This document shows positions 24,301 to 36,816 of a stretch of DNA of 64,000 nucleotides, piece by piece. Made by a program: the position numbers and the translations under genes. The number at the start of each line of letters is the position of its first letter. The stretch's first letter is position 1. Origin of the DNA: Golubevia sp. BC0850 (Eukaryota; Basidiomycota; Exobasidiomycetes; Golubeviales; Golubeviaceae); NCBI GenBank assembly GCA_012976225.1, contig JAAVVG010000007.1:558001-622000 (forward strand), given 5' to 3'. The notes under the pieces are model-generated. The model saw only the letters and a list, made by a program, of their open reading frames with translations, did not search any database and was not told the origin of the DNA.

Positions 24301-27300
24301 GAGCAGGTGGCGGAGGGAATCGAAATGGTGGGATCAGAAGAGCGGCTCCAACTCACCCTAGATCAAGAATTAGGAACGGGGTGGCTCTTCAAGAAAGGTC
24401 TCTCAATCACCGATCTCCATCGCCAATCGAAGAAGCAAATCCCAATCAAGACTTACTCAAGAAGAAGAAGAAGAAACCGAAGACTGGTCACAGCTCATCA
24501 AGAAGCAACCTGCCAAGACACAGACCTGGAGTCTGCAAGGAGAATCCACCAATCGTTACGCCAAAGGTCATCAGAAGATTGGATTTCATTTCCGACGACA
24601 TTCTCTTCAATTGGGAAGCCAGGACGATGAACGAAGAAGCTCAAGCTGCTAATCAAGAGAAAGAGAGAGATCAAGTAAAGCAGCTCAGAGCTCATCAGAA
24701 GCAAGTCGATTTGTTTCAACTTCCTCCAGACTCTGAACCCAATGAAACTCCTGTAGCAGCTAGAAAGCAATCTCTTCATGCTCGCACTCTGTCTGAAACT
24801 TCTAGAACTCCTATCCGTCGAAATCTGAATTCCAACTCCAACTCCTACTCCAATCATCAGACTCCTACAATGCCTAGCGCTCTCAGTTCAGGAGGTCGTT
24901 CAGCTGCGAATCGCCTTAGGCTTCAATCTGGATCAGCTTCGCCTGCACTTTCGGATTCATCTTTCGTCTCAGATCAACTAAGAGCTCAACAAGAGGAAGC
25001 TAACTCCTGGGACGATTTCAAGAACGTCAGAGTCGATTTCGGCTTCCGACCTTTGAATCTATCGGTTCACTTCGACAGAGAATCTTATATCGGGAAAGGC
25101 AAGCTTTTCGAGTTGATCAATCTAGGCAAGGGAGACGGAGCCAGGACAATCGGGAGGCCAAGCAGAAATTCCAGTCTGGGAATAGAATTAGATTCAAGTC
25201 TCGGTTCTGAGCAAGTTATGGATCTTCTGCCTAGTCTCTTCGACGAAGTCTTCAATTCAACTATGAGAATGGAAGGGGAGAAAACAAATGAGGATGAGGT
25301 CGAAACGGAAGTGGATCCCAAAAAGGAGAGGTTAAACATAGAATCTACCTTTCGATTTCTCTGCCTATGGCTGAGCTCTCTCTCAAATCCTTCATTGGAC
25401 CAGGATTACCACGGATCAAGATCCTCTTCGACTACCAGCGCCAACCGATTCTTCTCTGCCATCAAGTCTCAATTGGATCATCTCTTGGGAAGGCTACGTG
25501 GAAAATGGATTGAAGTGGATTTCACTCCTGTCCAAGGTTCCGAACTTCACACACTGATCCTTCAAATTCACTGGTTCAGGCTCGAACTTGCCTGGAGAAC
25601 TAGAGTCATCTCCAAGATGAAACTTCCTTTTGGAGCTGGAGGTGATCTAGAGGGATTCAATACTCAATCTGGAGTGGAAGAGCTGGACGATTCCGATGAG
25701 TTTCGAACAGCAGCGCAGAAGATGATGAGAGGTCTCATGACTCATGATCTCAATCTTACTATGAAGAGTCTCAAGGACGCAGCCTCTTCTCTGGATCGAG
25801 ACGAAAGTGAGGACGAAATCGAAGAAGAAGGTCCAAGTCAAATTCGATCGCCAATCATTCGAGATCCTACAGCTGAACTTTGGGTGTGCCTGATTCACCT
25901 GCTAGGAGAAGCTTCCACGGATCAAGAGCAATCAAATGACACCTTCTGGTCTATCTACGAGGCAGCTCTGATGCAATGGCTAGGAGCTCAACCAACTGGA
26001 CAAGCTTTGATACAAAGTGAGACTATCTGGTATTCCATTTTCGCAATGTCAAATCTCTCTCAATTCTCAAGTTCCATCGGAGCAGCCACCTCAAAGGTTC
26101 ATCTGGGCTCTAGCTGGTCCCTGGTCGTCAAGAGTCTCAGTTCTGTTCGTCTACGTCTGAATGAGAGCGTTGAGAAAGGTATGAGAAGTGCTGCCATTAG
26201 CAAGAGAGATCAGTACATTAGAGTGGTTCTTCAGAGGTGCTTCAATTTGGCTACTATCTGGAATTGGAAAATGGAAGGCTCAGACAACGTTCTAGCTCGT
26301 CTGTTTGACATCTTCAACTCTCATCGTCTAGCTGATCTACCCTCAGAAAGAGATCACGATTTCCCTCCTTTCCTTCGAGATTTCAATCAAGAGTTGCTTG
26401 AACGAGATTCTGATGGTTGCTCTGCGGAGGATACCGCCTTTCACGTTCTCATCAGACTTCTGGCCAAGGCAGGATTGGAAATCAGAAGAAACTCAATCGA
26501 TCAGAAGGATGGAGACAGGAGAATCGGAAGGCTGTTCTCCAGAATGAATTCAGTCAGACAGATGAAGTTTACCAGAGAGAACCCTCCATCTTCAACTGAA
26601 AGATCAATACTCTACAATCATTACACTTTCGTCATGCTTCATTTACATCTAGTCCCAACCAGCTTTCTCCAGCGGTTAAGACAGATCGAGTCGTTCCTGG
26701 TCTTCAAGACTGCAGACTCTGCATCTCAAGTCGTCTCGGTCAGAGCCATGCTTTACGCAACCGTAATCTGTAGACATCATGGAATGGACATCGAGCAAGT
26801 CATCAACTGGTTCGGAGGTGTCGTCACAGATCTCTTGGTCGAGCATGAGAATTTAGGAAGGTTGATTAGTAGTCGAGAGAAAGAGACCAACTCGAGACCA
26901 GTCAACCTTAGCTCTACAGCGACCAACGCCACTCCCACGATCTCAAAAGCAACCGCCACCAGGAATCAAAAGAGGACTGCTAGTCTACTGGTGGTCACCC
27001 TTCGTTCTATTCAGCATGCGATCCAGCACTCTAGTCTCGATCCTTCTAGGGGCGAGAATCTCTCGACGATGACATTCCCAGATCCTCTTCTTCTACTCCA
27101 AGGTGAGTAGCCATCGGTGTTTCGTTCCCTCTATCAAAATTCTTACTGAATCATATCTCGTTCTCTTCATATTTTTTGACAGCTTGGACGAAGAACATCT
27201 TCGAGACTCGGGTTGCTCATGACCCAGCTATTGGTCGAGAAGCTCTCAAATGTGTCCAATCATTCCTTCTCCAGCGGAACGCTATTGTTGATGCTGCTGC

Positions 27301-28504
27301 TGTCGCCGCGGAATCGAGCACAGTAGACAAGCCGGTCGGAAACCAGGAATCGCAAGACAGCCTTGACATGTTCGACGACGAAGAATTCGACTTTGAGGAT
27401 CCAGCTCTTGGTAACCTACTTGGAGAAGCTCAAGCCGCTCGTGCTTCTTCTTCCTCTCTGCAAGATTCAAGTCAGCTAGTCTTACGAACTCGAATCGGAG
27501 ACAAGGATAGGTCGCTAGCCAAAGTCATCAACGAATCCGTTTCTCCTGCTCTCTTTCACTTGGTCTCAAGTCTTTTCAATTCGGATCGCACTCAGTCCAA
27601 ATCTTTGGATTCTCGAATTACCCTGGTTCATCAAACAATGGAGCAAGAAGAATTGGATTCTTTGAGGGTCGCCGGTCCTTTCAGAATCGAATTGCAAAAC
27701 AAGTTGAATCTGCTTCTGAAGAGCTCCTCTCTCCGCAATTACGCGGAGCTGGTAGTCGATTGCTGGGTTGGCTGCTCGAATGTGCTGGTTAAGAACGAGC
27801 TCAGAGAATGGTCAAGCTATCTTCGAGATGGGAATGAGTCTTTCAAGAAGATAATCGATCCAGAGTCAAGAAGGAATCTAGGTCTGAGATTGGCTCAAAA
27901 CATCTTGCTTTTAGACCCGGATTCGCTCTCCAAGAATATCGAAGAATTCGTTGTGATTTGGTTCTCAACAATCGGAGACAAGTCTCTTTCGATTCAGAAT
28001 CTCTTCACCGAATCCATCATCAATCCAGTTTCTAGGGGAACTATTGTTCATCCCTTCTTGAAAGGCTTCAACCTATCTCCTTCAGACTCGAATCAATCGA
28101 GAACCAACGCTACTCTGGAGACGACCTCTTCCAAACGTCTCGAAATTCTCAAGAAATGTTTCCAAAACATGAGTACCATCAACGAATCTTCCAAGCCTCC
28201 ACGTGCATTGATCTATTCTTGCCTATCCGCTCTTTTCTCAACCTTGAGACAAAGCCTCAACGATTCAGTTCCTTCAGTGTTTTCAGCTCAATCTCCTACT
28301 CTGAGTTCCACCAGCAACACAAGCGGAACTCCTACGGAAACTGCCAGGAAGAGAAAGGATGAGGAATACATCAAATTTTGTGCTGAAGTAGAGCGTGTGG
28401 CAAGGGAATGTTTGGGGCCTAATCTTTTGAGGGGGGCCGGAGCCGAGCTAGATTCTTTAGCTGCAAATGTCAGGAAGAAGAGGGAGGAATTGGGAGCAGT
28501 GTGA
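21348..28504 (+). CDS. MMS22: Mms22/Mus7 replication-repair protein
   Basis: Three exons (21348-21687, 21808-27102, 27183-28504) give about 2318 residues. The family hallmark LRQRKAAQLQPYTHEAQKYR followed by NDWEDAVV lies near residue 350. Before and after it the protein is disordered and highly charged, with a long Glu/Arg/Lys coiled segment (22.6-22.8 kb) and several acidic Ser-rich stretches. From about residue 1080 (VRVDFGFRPLNLSVHFDRES) to the end it is folded and helical, as in Mms22/Mus7. In yeasts this protein works with a cullin ligase (Rtt101 or Cul4) and Mms1 to rescue broken or stalled replication forks and supports recombination. The first ATG is taken; MDRD five codons later is an alternative. 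It is divergent to APC1. Confidence 0.88.
22608..22812 (+). repeat. Homopurine tract inside MMS22
   Basis: About 200 bases are almost all A and G on the plus strand, encoding a Glu/Arg/Lys-rich helix (motifs such as KEREKEDRRERGEE). Only scattered pyrimidines interrupt it. Confidence 0.7.
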
Positions 28505-28977
28505 GGGCGGTTTCATCATTCATTTCAACTGCTTTGTACTCTATTTCATTTTTACATCTGTATTTCAAACTGCATTCCCATGATTCCACATTGCGCTGCC
28601 CCTCTGCCAAAATGACGTTCTTTCCTCGGGGCTTACATGTCAGGAGTCACCAAAAGTTGGCTGGCGGATTGAAGGAAGAGAACAAAAGGATTTGATTAAG
28701 ATTGAAAAGAGATTCTGAGAAAGAACAAGTAATTAAACAGAGAACATGGAAGATATAGGTGGAGGACAACAGTATTGCGAGCCCGTTCCAAGCAAGAAGA
28801 AAAGAAAATGGTAGCAGCTGCAAAAGAAGAGGAAAGCGATCAGGGACATGGATATAAGTCACGTTGAAAGCGACTGGATAGATGATGCACGGGAATGAGA
28901 CAAGGAGTATTAGAGGGTTGTTCTTTGGTGGGATTGAAGATGCAGCGACGGCACAGAGACGAGAAATCAGGGTCGGT
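28505..28977. other. Convergent 3' flanks
   Basis: Between the convergent MMS22 and the membrane-protein gene I see no gene. The sequence should hold both 3' ends. Confidence 0.5.
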
Positions 28978-31900
28978 CTAGAACTTTTTTGTCCATGCTC
29001 CAGGGAAAGAGTCTCCGATCGAGGAAGCACTTCTGGCATTCGTTCTTCTTTCATTGGGAACATTGAGTTGATTCTCTTGAATCGGGCTGATAGGACTGGC
29101 AGCAGATGTCTCTTGAGAGATATTTGAGGCATTTCTCCGTTCACCAGATCCTACGCTCTCAATGGCTGAGAGCTTTCGAACCAGCTTTCCCAGCGTTCTT
29201 ACGTAAGTGGGTTCACGTCTTTGATGATCTAAAGCTGAAAGAGAATCTCTGGTGATGATATCTCCTTCTTGCATCCAGTAGTCTCCTTCATCTTCTTCCG
29301 AATCTTGAGGATTAGCTCCGTGATGAGAGTAAGTCGTCTTCTTTGGTTGAGAGACTGGTTCCAACGCTGGCATATGAGGAAGAGAATCCCCGCTTGAAGG
29401 ACTGGTAGGATTGGAGCTATCTCTTCCACCGGCGTTCTGTCTGGAGGCTGAGTGTCGAGATTCGGCGGCTCGTCGTTCCTGAGATTCGGAGCGTCGATGA
29501 GAGGAAGATGCAGCGGATGGAGCGGATCTGGACTGGTTTTTTGGGAGATGGAGGAGAGTAGGCTCGGCGAAAGAAGCATCTCTCTCGTCTACGCTATCGC
29601 TAGCATCTCTACGGAACCATGCGGAGATTCCTAATTTGCTACCTTGGCGAGCATGAGCGATTTCTGCTTGATGAGCGGCTCCCGAAGAGGGTGCTGGAGG
29701 TGGCTGAGAGGTAGAAGGAATGTTTGCCATCGAGTATTGAGGTAAAGAAGAAGTAGAGTCTCCAGAGTGTTGAGGCGTCGGCATCGAACGTGGATTGTGG
29801 ACATTGACATTGCTAGGTCTCCTGTCGTAGAACTCTCTCTCCCATTCCTGTTGAGAAGCTATCCTTTCCCTTGGCGCTCTCTCCTCCTCCTGACTGGGCA
29901 CAGGTTGGTACCATCCGACAGCTTCGGCGACTCGCGAGAAGATTCCAGCAGACCACCCTTCGCTCTTCTGAGCTCCATGACCGAAGCTCCTGGGGTGCTC
30001 AGCGTCATTGTCGTACTCTCCATGAGGGACAGATTGGTAGGACTGAGTCGGAGCGCCTCCAGCAGTAGATGGCTCTCCTCTTTGCCACTCAAAGCGATTG
30101 AGTCTTGGAGGTACGACAATACGACTACTGTTCTGCTCCTCCTTGAACCGTTCCATTTCGTCTTCGTCTTCCTCTGGAGCTAGTTCACGTTCGTAGACGT
30201 ATTCGGCGTAGTCTCTTCCAGCAGTGTGTGTTAGTGTCCTTTCTTCATCGTCATCAGCGTACTTCATTTGAGGAGAGTCGTGCCAGCCACCTGGAGTAGC
30301 TCTGTTGACCTTTGCATCTTGAAGTTTCTCTTCGTCTTCCAGAAGCTTGTGCATCTCAGCACTCTCTTCGATCGTGACACCTCCCTCTCTCAAAAGTTTG
30401 GCCTCTTCCTTCAACACCTTGTTGTATTTTCCTAAAAGAGCTAGCCAGATGGCGCAGAAGACGACGAACAGACCTAATCGTATCCCTCCAACGATGAGAA
30501 ACATCTCGACGGTCTTGCTAGGATCCTTGTCGCAGGCATGGACTTCGACGTCTTCGGTTTGACTTGAGAACCTTCCAGCTGACCAGAGTACGTCCATATC
30601 CCAACTTCCAACACATCTTTGTCCAACGTCTCTAGTTAGGGCGAGTGGACTGCTTGAGTTCTCAGGCTTGGTGTAAAGCTTGTGCCAGATGGCGATCAGA
30701 GCAAGGTTGGCGCATGCGAGAGCTAGCTGGATCGTAGTCGATAGAATGGCGACTAGCCAAGCGAATAGTGTTCCGCATGAAGGCCTACGAGAGCTCCTAA
30801 GGTATTCGATGACTCCTAGAGATCCGGCGACTGAAGCTGCAGCTGCTGCGAAGGCGATGAGAGAGATGGTACGAAGTTGAGGATCCGGGGAAGTGGGAGT
30901 TCCGTCTGTAGCGTCAGATAGTACGTAATTTCCTGGGGCTAGAGCTAGCCAGCTGATGATGTATTGAGCCAGGATGTAAGTGGACAAACCCTAGAGGTGA
31001 AGAGAGAATAGTTGGCAAAAGAGGGTCAGTTCGAGGGTTCAACAAGGTCGCAGCTCTCGATTTCACCCCTTCATTTCTCAGAATTCCTCTCTACCCTCCA
31101 CTTTCGATCAAGAAATCCCTGAGCCATCTTCAGAGCTATCTACTCAGTCTCAACTCACCAAGACGACCAAATTGGCGACACCTGCTCTGACCCTCCAACT
31201 CATCTTCCTCTTCTGAGCATCCTTCTCCCTCAGCCTAGAGATCTCTCTGTCTATCATCATAGCATTATCTCCGTGAAGTAATGATGGAGTGTCCTCTCTT
31301 GCGTAAGAAGGTCTGCTGGGAGCAGCTGAGAACTTGGCTGGTAGAGCAGTGTAGTTGTCCGAGGCAGGGGTAGGACTGGCAGCAGCAGCAGCAGCAGCAC
31401 CTGGACTGATTCTGAAGGGAGTTGAGTTTTGACGATTGTTCTCTATGGATCTAGCTGCCATAGGTAGATGAATTGAGTTGCTGGCTGGTGGAGATAGGAT
31501 GATGGTTGAAGAGGGAGGCGATGTGGGCATATGGGGGAGATCATCACCAATTGACATCGAGGGCCTTCTCCTATCCTTCTTGTCTTTCTTTCCGATCTTT
31601 GCCATGACATTTGTTCCATCTAGCGCTGCTGAGTCACTGAAGGGAGAAGTAGGCAGGCTGCTGTTGGTTGGATGGAGTGGGGGAGAAAATCCACCGAAGC
31701 CATCTGGTTGTGCTACTGCTGCTGGAGTTGAATGTCTTCTCTGATTTGACGAGGATGGAACGTTCAGGTTACTTGTATTAGATTGAACGTTGTTCGGATC
31801 GTGAATGAAAGATCTTCTGGCTTGATCGAATGAGATGAGTCTTTGAAACTGAAGTTGTTCTCTCTCCTGAGAAGTGGATGATGAAGATGGAGAGGCAGAG

Positions 31901-31995
31901 GCTGCTGCAGCTGCTGCTGCGAAAGTTGCAGGTGAATTGGTTGAATTGGAAGAGTAGTTCGCAGCCGCAGACGCAGAAGCACGTCTGAATGGCAT
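28978..31995 (-). CDS. Orphan four-helix membrane protein with long cytosolic tails
   Basis: Two exons (31995-31159, 30990-28978) give about 949 residues. The first 260 residues are Ala/Ser/Pro-rich and disordered, with polyalanine runs, ending in a basic RLREKDAQKRKMSWRVRAG next to the membrane. The intron falls inside the first hydrophobic segment (VANLVVLGLSTYILAQYIIS). Three more segments follow: LIAFAAAAASVAGSLGVIEY, LFAWLVAILSTTIQLALACA and FLIVGGIRLGLFVVFCAIWL. Between the third and fourth is a loop with two Cys (RCVGSW and HACDKD), possibly a disulfide if outside. The 480-residue tail is Ser/Arg/Asp-rich with a stretch YVRTLGKLVRKLSAIESVGS near the end. I do not recognise the family; a plasma-membrane or vacuolar protein of basidiomycetes is plausible. 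Confidence 0.8.
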
Positions 31996-32847
31996 CTCGA
32001 GTCACTAACAGCAGGAGGAGTAGGAGAGAAGTGAGGAAGGTGATGGTTTCGTTATTATGGTTGAATCGTTAAGGTCGTAAAGATAAAGAATTGAAAGTCT
32101 GGAAGTTCGTTAAAGGATCGTTAAAAAAGAGAGAGAATGGAACGATGGAATGATGAGAAAAGGAAATACTCCTATCAATAATCACAGAGGCCCCTAAAGA
32201 GCTTGATGGCAAACACTCGGAGTCGAACTTGATGTCACTCTCTTTCTTGTTCGATCTCCTTTGTCTGTTTCCTATACATACACATCACTCCTTTCCTTCC
32301 GTTTTTGAAAAGACTTGTCACCATTCCTCAAAGGCTGATTAACCCACCTCCTTTGCCTTGTCCTTGCCGCCCAGGAATCTCCTTGATCCTGAGATCGTTC
32401 TCCCAAAGTGGAAATTCCAACATCTCTTTTCACTATTTTTAATTACAAAGAAGGGATCAAACGACGATCCTGTCTTCTTTGGAGAAGCGGCATCTGTTCC
32501 GAAGCTTCTAAGACCTTCATCCCTTGCTGGCGTGGAAGATCGTGTGAGTTGACATTCCTCACACCGCAAAAGAACGACGCCCCTTCTTTTTCAACTTCAT
32601 GCCGAACTTTTGACTATTTAATGAGCCCAGAATCTCCCCAACTGTGTGTTTCCCTCTCCTCATCAGTCTCTCTCTCTCGTCTCTCGCTCTCTCTCCACTT
32701 CTTCTCTTTCCCGTCTCTCTCTCTCTCTCTCGCTTTCTCGTCAACGAACCACTTTCTTTTGAAACCTCACACTCTCTACATTTCTGACATTTCTCGCAGC
32801 CTCTAATTTCAACTAATCTCTAATCAACAACCAACTATCTACCAAAG
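31996..32847. promoter_or_regulatory. Divergent promoter region with CT-rich tract
   Basis: This lies between the divergent membrane-protein and deacetylase genes. A TATA-like TATTTA at 32615-32620 and a CT-repeat tract (about 32650-32745, CTCTCTCTC runs) precede the deacetylase ATG, which is a common fungal core-promoter layout. No protein gene is seen. Confidence 0.45.
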
Positions 32848-34180
32848 ATGCTTCGACTCCTCACTCTCGTCACTTTAACTCTCCTCGGATCTGCTGTCGC
32901 TGTCCCTCTAGAACATGCTCCTCGTTCCAATGGTCTAACTCCAATCTACAAGACTTGCCACAAAGATGGTTTGGTCGCTTTGACTATGGATGACGGAATC
33001 TACAAATATGTGAGTCTTGACCATTCACCCCCTTTTTTTGGTACCGCTTCTTACCTCCGCTCTTCTTTTTCTTCTTCTTCCTTCTTCTTTCTTTCTTCTT
33101 TCTTTCTACTTGCCTTCTTCTTCCCTTCCACGCAGCACTCATCTATCCAAAACACTTTCGATGACGCTGGTGTCAAAGCTTGTAGGTCCATCCTCTGCTA
33201 CGTCTTCAACGTCAATCCCATCCCTAACCTCGACTCGTCCTTCCATCTTCCCCTTTCTTTCTTTAGCCTTCGCTGTCAATGGAAACAACTAGTGAATATC
33301 TCTTGGAGAGACAGTCCAGAGCCTCACTATATCGTTTCAACCTTGCTACATACCATCGACACTGACCCATCGTCTCTCATCTTCTCTCTATCAGTGGATG
33401 TATCTACGACTACGCCTCTCAACTCAAGAGCTCTTACAAGGCCGGTCATCAACTCATGAGTCACACTTGGAGGTGAGTACCTGGTCGTCCTTCGCCGTCG
33501 CTGTCACCACACAACCTCTCACTGATCGACATCTTTCTTTTCCTTCTCCATTTCAACAGTCACGCCGACGTCACCACTCTGTCCTCTGACGATCTGAACA
33601 AGGAACTAGCTCAACTCGAAAAAGCTTTCAAGAAGATTCTCGGTGTCAAGGTGAGCGGAATAGACCGTCTCGTATTCATCCCCTTCTTTCCCTGACCTCC
33701 AGCGCTCCCTTCCTTTTCCCACTTGCACAGCCAAAAACTTTCAGACCACCTTACGGAAACATCAACAACGCAGCTCGTGAGGTCTTAGCTGAACGTGGTT
33801 ACACTCAAATCTTCCTTTGGGACGAAGACACTGGAGATTCAGTTGGAAAGTCTGAAGCTTACCAACAAAAGCAAGTGCAAAAGATGATCGACTCTTACCC
33901 AACTGGTCACATGCTACTTTCTCACGAAGTCTTCAAGTCTACTACTCATACTGTTTTACCAGATGGAATTAAAGGTTTACAAAACGCTGGTTACAAATTG
34001 GTTACTGCTGGTGAATGTGCTGGAACTGGAAGCGACCCTTCTGATTGGTATGAAGAAGTTGGTGGAGCTGAAGAGCAAAATGTGAGTAATCTTTCAATTT
34101 GAAGGCATTCTCTCCTCTCCCTTCGCTGACTTCGAACTTCTCCAACCTTTCACATCTCGCAGGACTCTTGGACTTGTTAA
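32848..34180 (+). CDS. Secreted chitin/polysaccharide deacetylase (CE4)
   Basis: Seven exons (32848-33009, 33136-33181, 33267-33291, 33395-33472, 33560-33650, 33731-34081, 34163-34180) give 256 residues, a minimal one-domain size for carbohydrate esterase family 4. A signal peptide ends near residue 19 (GSAVAVP). Motif 1 is TMDDG (46-50; usually TFDDG) with both Asp present; motif 2 is HTWSH (101-105), giving the two metal His; motif 3 is RPPYG (139-143); motif 4 is LWDEDTGD; motif 5 is LLSHE (His199). These residues bind a divalent metal and remove acetyl groups from chitin or a related wall polymer. No GPI signal follows; the protein ends in DSWTC. Exons 3 and 7 are only 25 and 18 bases, and the splice junctions restore the family sequence VKASFAVNGNNYGCIYDYA. 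Confidence 0.9.
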
Positions 34181-34645
34181 AGAGGAGAGTCGTCGTCAAC
34201 CTTTTCCCCTTTTCCCCTTTCTCAATCTTCCAACCCCTCAAAACGAACTCTCAATGAACGATATACCCATTCTTCTAAATAGATCACTCAAGTTCGGCTC
34301 TTCTCAAACCACATCAACTCAAACACCAACACTCATAGAATCTCTCCACTTCTCGTATCACTCTCCAGTCTCAAACCAATGTAGCCCTCTAGAACGAACC
34401 TTTTTTCTATCTCTCAGTCTCGTCTCTCTTTTCGGTTAGCGGTTCAATGCCGCTGCCCTGTAGCTTATTTCTCTTTAGTCTTCAATTATAGTACATTTAT
34501 TTAGTAGCTTTTAATCGTCATGTCTTTTCATCTTTTTCTCCCTTGGCTGGTTGTTTGACATGCTGGCTGGTGAGATCTGCGTATCCGCATTGCTGTAGAG
34601 CAAGCTTGACACCTTTTCACCATTCTCTTTGGCTCTCGAGCGAGA
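34181..34645. other. Intergenic, 3' flank of deacetylase
   Basis: No gene is seen in this pyrimidine-rich stretch; it probably holds the deacetylase 3' UTR. Confidence 0.5.
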
Positions 34646-35909
34646 TGGCAGCAAAATCAGCTCTTGTTGGTGAGAAGGCATCTAGTATGGACTCCATTCC
34701 TAGGGATGTGACCGATTCAATCTTTGAAGTCATCAAGACATGGGCAGAGATCGACGAGACGGAAGCGAAGAAAGAGAAAGGCAGAAAGTGAGTACAACAT
34801 GCTGCACGTAGAACCTTCCCCAAATTCCTGCCTAGACTTTATGGTTCTTCTTAAGCTATTGACGATATTGACTTTTTCTGTGACATTTTTTTTGGGTGCT
34901 ATCCAAACAGAGTGAGAGACTCGACTCTCAGAGCCGCCGCCTTAGTCAACAAGAAAGCTTTCTTAACATGATTTCCTTCTTTACTTCAAAATGTGACCCT
35001 TTTCAAAATTTAATCTCTAGTATTTTACAGCATGCTGGAAAGAACTCGTTTCAGATACGGAGTCATGGTCAAGTCCATCCGCTTTTTGCCACCAACGATG
35101 AATGAAGAGGTACAATTTGTTATCGATGCTTTCTTCAAAGTGAGAGCTAGATCTCCAAAATCTCAAGATGTAACAGAATCAGCTTCGAAGGTTTACAAGT
35201 CGCTGGAAAGCTTGGAAAATCTTATTCTTCAAAACTTTGAACTATTACTTCCCTTCCGGCAAAGGATCGGTGGAAAGCTAGTTCCAAGTACTTTTTTAGC
35301 TACTTCTCTCAAGAGACTCTTCATTCCAACCTGGAGGGATCAAGTTTCTGACCTGAACCCATCGGCTAGGAATTGTATTTGGCTACTCTCTTCTTGTTCT
35401 TTACTCCACGAAGCCAGTTTAGCTTTTGATATCAGCATTCAAGATTCCGATTTCCCCCTGGAATTTAAAGAGGCATCTAGTGGTCTCTCTTCAGTCAAGA
35501 AATTAGCTCTCCAAGAAAACGTGGTGGGGTTTACTTAGAGAAGCAATGCAGACCTGGAAAGGAGGAAATAAAAAGACTACTGCATTGTTTAATCTCCTTC
35601 AAGTGACCTCGCAATTGGAAGTCGCTGGAATTGACATGCACGACATCGCGGTCAAGACTTGAAGATGCTACAAGAATTTGGTCCGGATGTCTTTGGTCTC
35701 TAGACATATCTTTCGATTCACTGAAGCATCTTCGCTATTTTGGCGCAGTTCCTTCACACGCAACTCGATGTTATGGCAATCTCTCTGAATCATATGAGCA
35801 GAGACGTGTGTGGCCAGAGATAAGAAAGGAATTGAAGAAAGCAGAGTGCTTTGGCAAGGGAAAAGTCAGGTTGAGAGAAGTCCCAACAGGCCAAGTCGGT
35901 GAGTCATGA
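34646..35909 (+). pseudogene. Decayed F-box-like gene
   Basis: The first exon (34646-34788) encodes MDSIPRDVTDSIFEVIKTW after 14 residues, and a consensus intron leads to KVRDSTLRAAALVNKKAF. Together this reads like an F-box (start of helix 1, then the usual 'TLRAAALVN' helix). The frame then stops within a few codons, with no credible donor. A 160-residue frame from 35032 resembles the leucine-rich or helical part of such proteins (LESLENLILQNFELLLPF, SLKRLFIPTW, LSSVKKLALQENV). At about 35523 coding sense moves to another frame (WWGLLREAMQTWKGGNKKTT), and again after about 35660. Either this is a broken gene or the assembly has errors. F-box proteins pick substrates for SCF ubiquitin ligases. 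No close copy is seen in the window. Confidence 0.45.
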
Positions 35910-36816
35910 TTCTCTAGCAAACTCCAATCTTATGCTCGTGAAGTTGGTCATATTGGCAATCGGTTGATAAGGTTGAATTTTGGTAACAAAACCTCTCCCA
36001 CTTTCATGATCTCATCTCTGAAACCTCCCGCAGTTGTCGACGCATCAAACGACGAAGTTTTCATGTCAATGGTCCGCTAGCTTTCTCCCCCCTGATATCG
36101 ATTGGGACTCTAAAGAAGGTGAGAGTATTCTCTATACTAAGTAGAAGTGATCTGAGACCAGGCATGAGGTTGGCGAGATTGCCATAAAACTCGTTCTTCC
36201 GCATTTTTTGATGTTTACAGATCTTGCCTTCATTCTCGCTTCTCCCTCAATCACAGAAGTCTTGCCCATTTTTCGTTAGCATAGAGATCAGTTTTCATCT
36301 CTGGGCGGGTGCTTCTCCCTTTTTGCGTTAATTCACTTCATCGATCGTTTAAGTTTGTCCTTCCCGATTCCAACTTTTTGTTATAGTCTCGAGAACTGTT
36401 GATTGACCGACAAAACCGACAAAATTGTTCTCCTGCGCAGTAATTCACTTTTCTTCCTGGTTGCTATCTGGCTCAGCTGGCTCGAAGAACGTATAGAAAG
36501 GAAAAGTTGATGATCGAATGAATTGTGCCAAATGCACAGAGGTTCGAGCTAGATCTAGCGCTTGAAGAATCACAAAGGATAGAGGCATATAGCCATCTAG
36601 AAAACCAAACAAAGAGAGAAACCTCGGGTGTTGACAGGACTCCTGGCCCGTCAACACAAGATCGTGGCTTCCGATACTTCATCCGAGGAAGAACGATGGA
36701 TCAGTGAAAAGTAAAGATTAGATAAAAGGTAAAGAAAGTAGATATGCCGATCGGGGTTCGCACAAGTGTTCTCGACTAGGCTGACTTCCAGCCCCTCTTG
36801 AAACGCCGGACAAGAC
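35910..36816. other. Intergenic, nothing recognised
   Basis: No gene, repeat or RNA is recognised between the F-box remnant and the 3' end of the secreted-protein gene. Confidence 0.5.
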
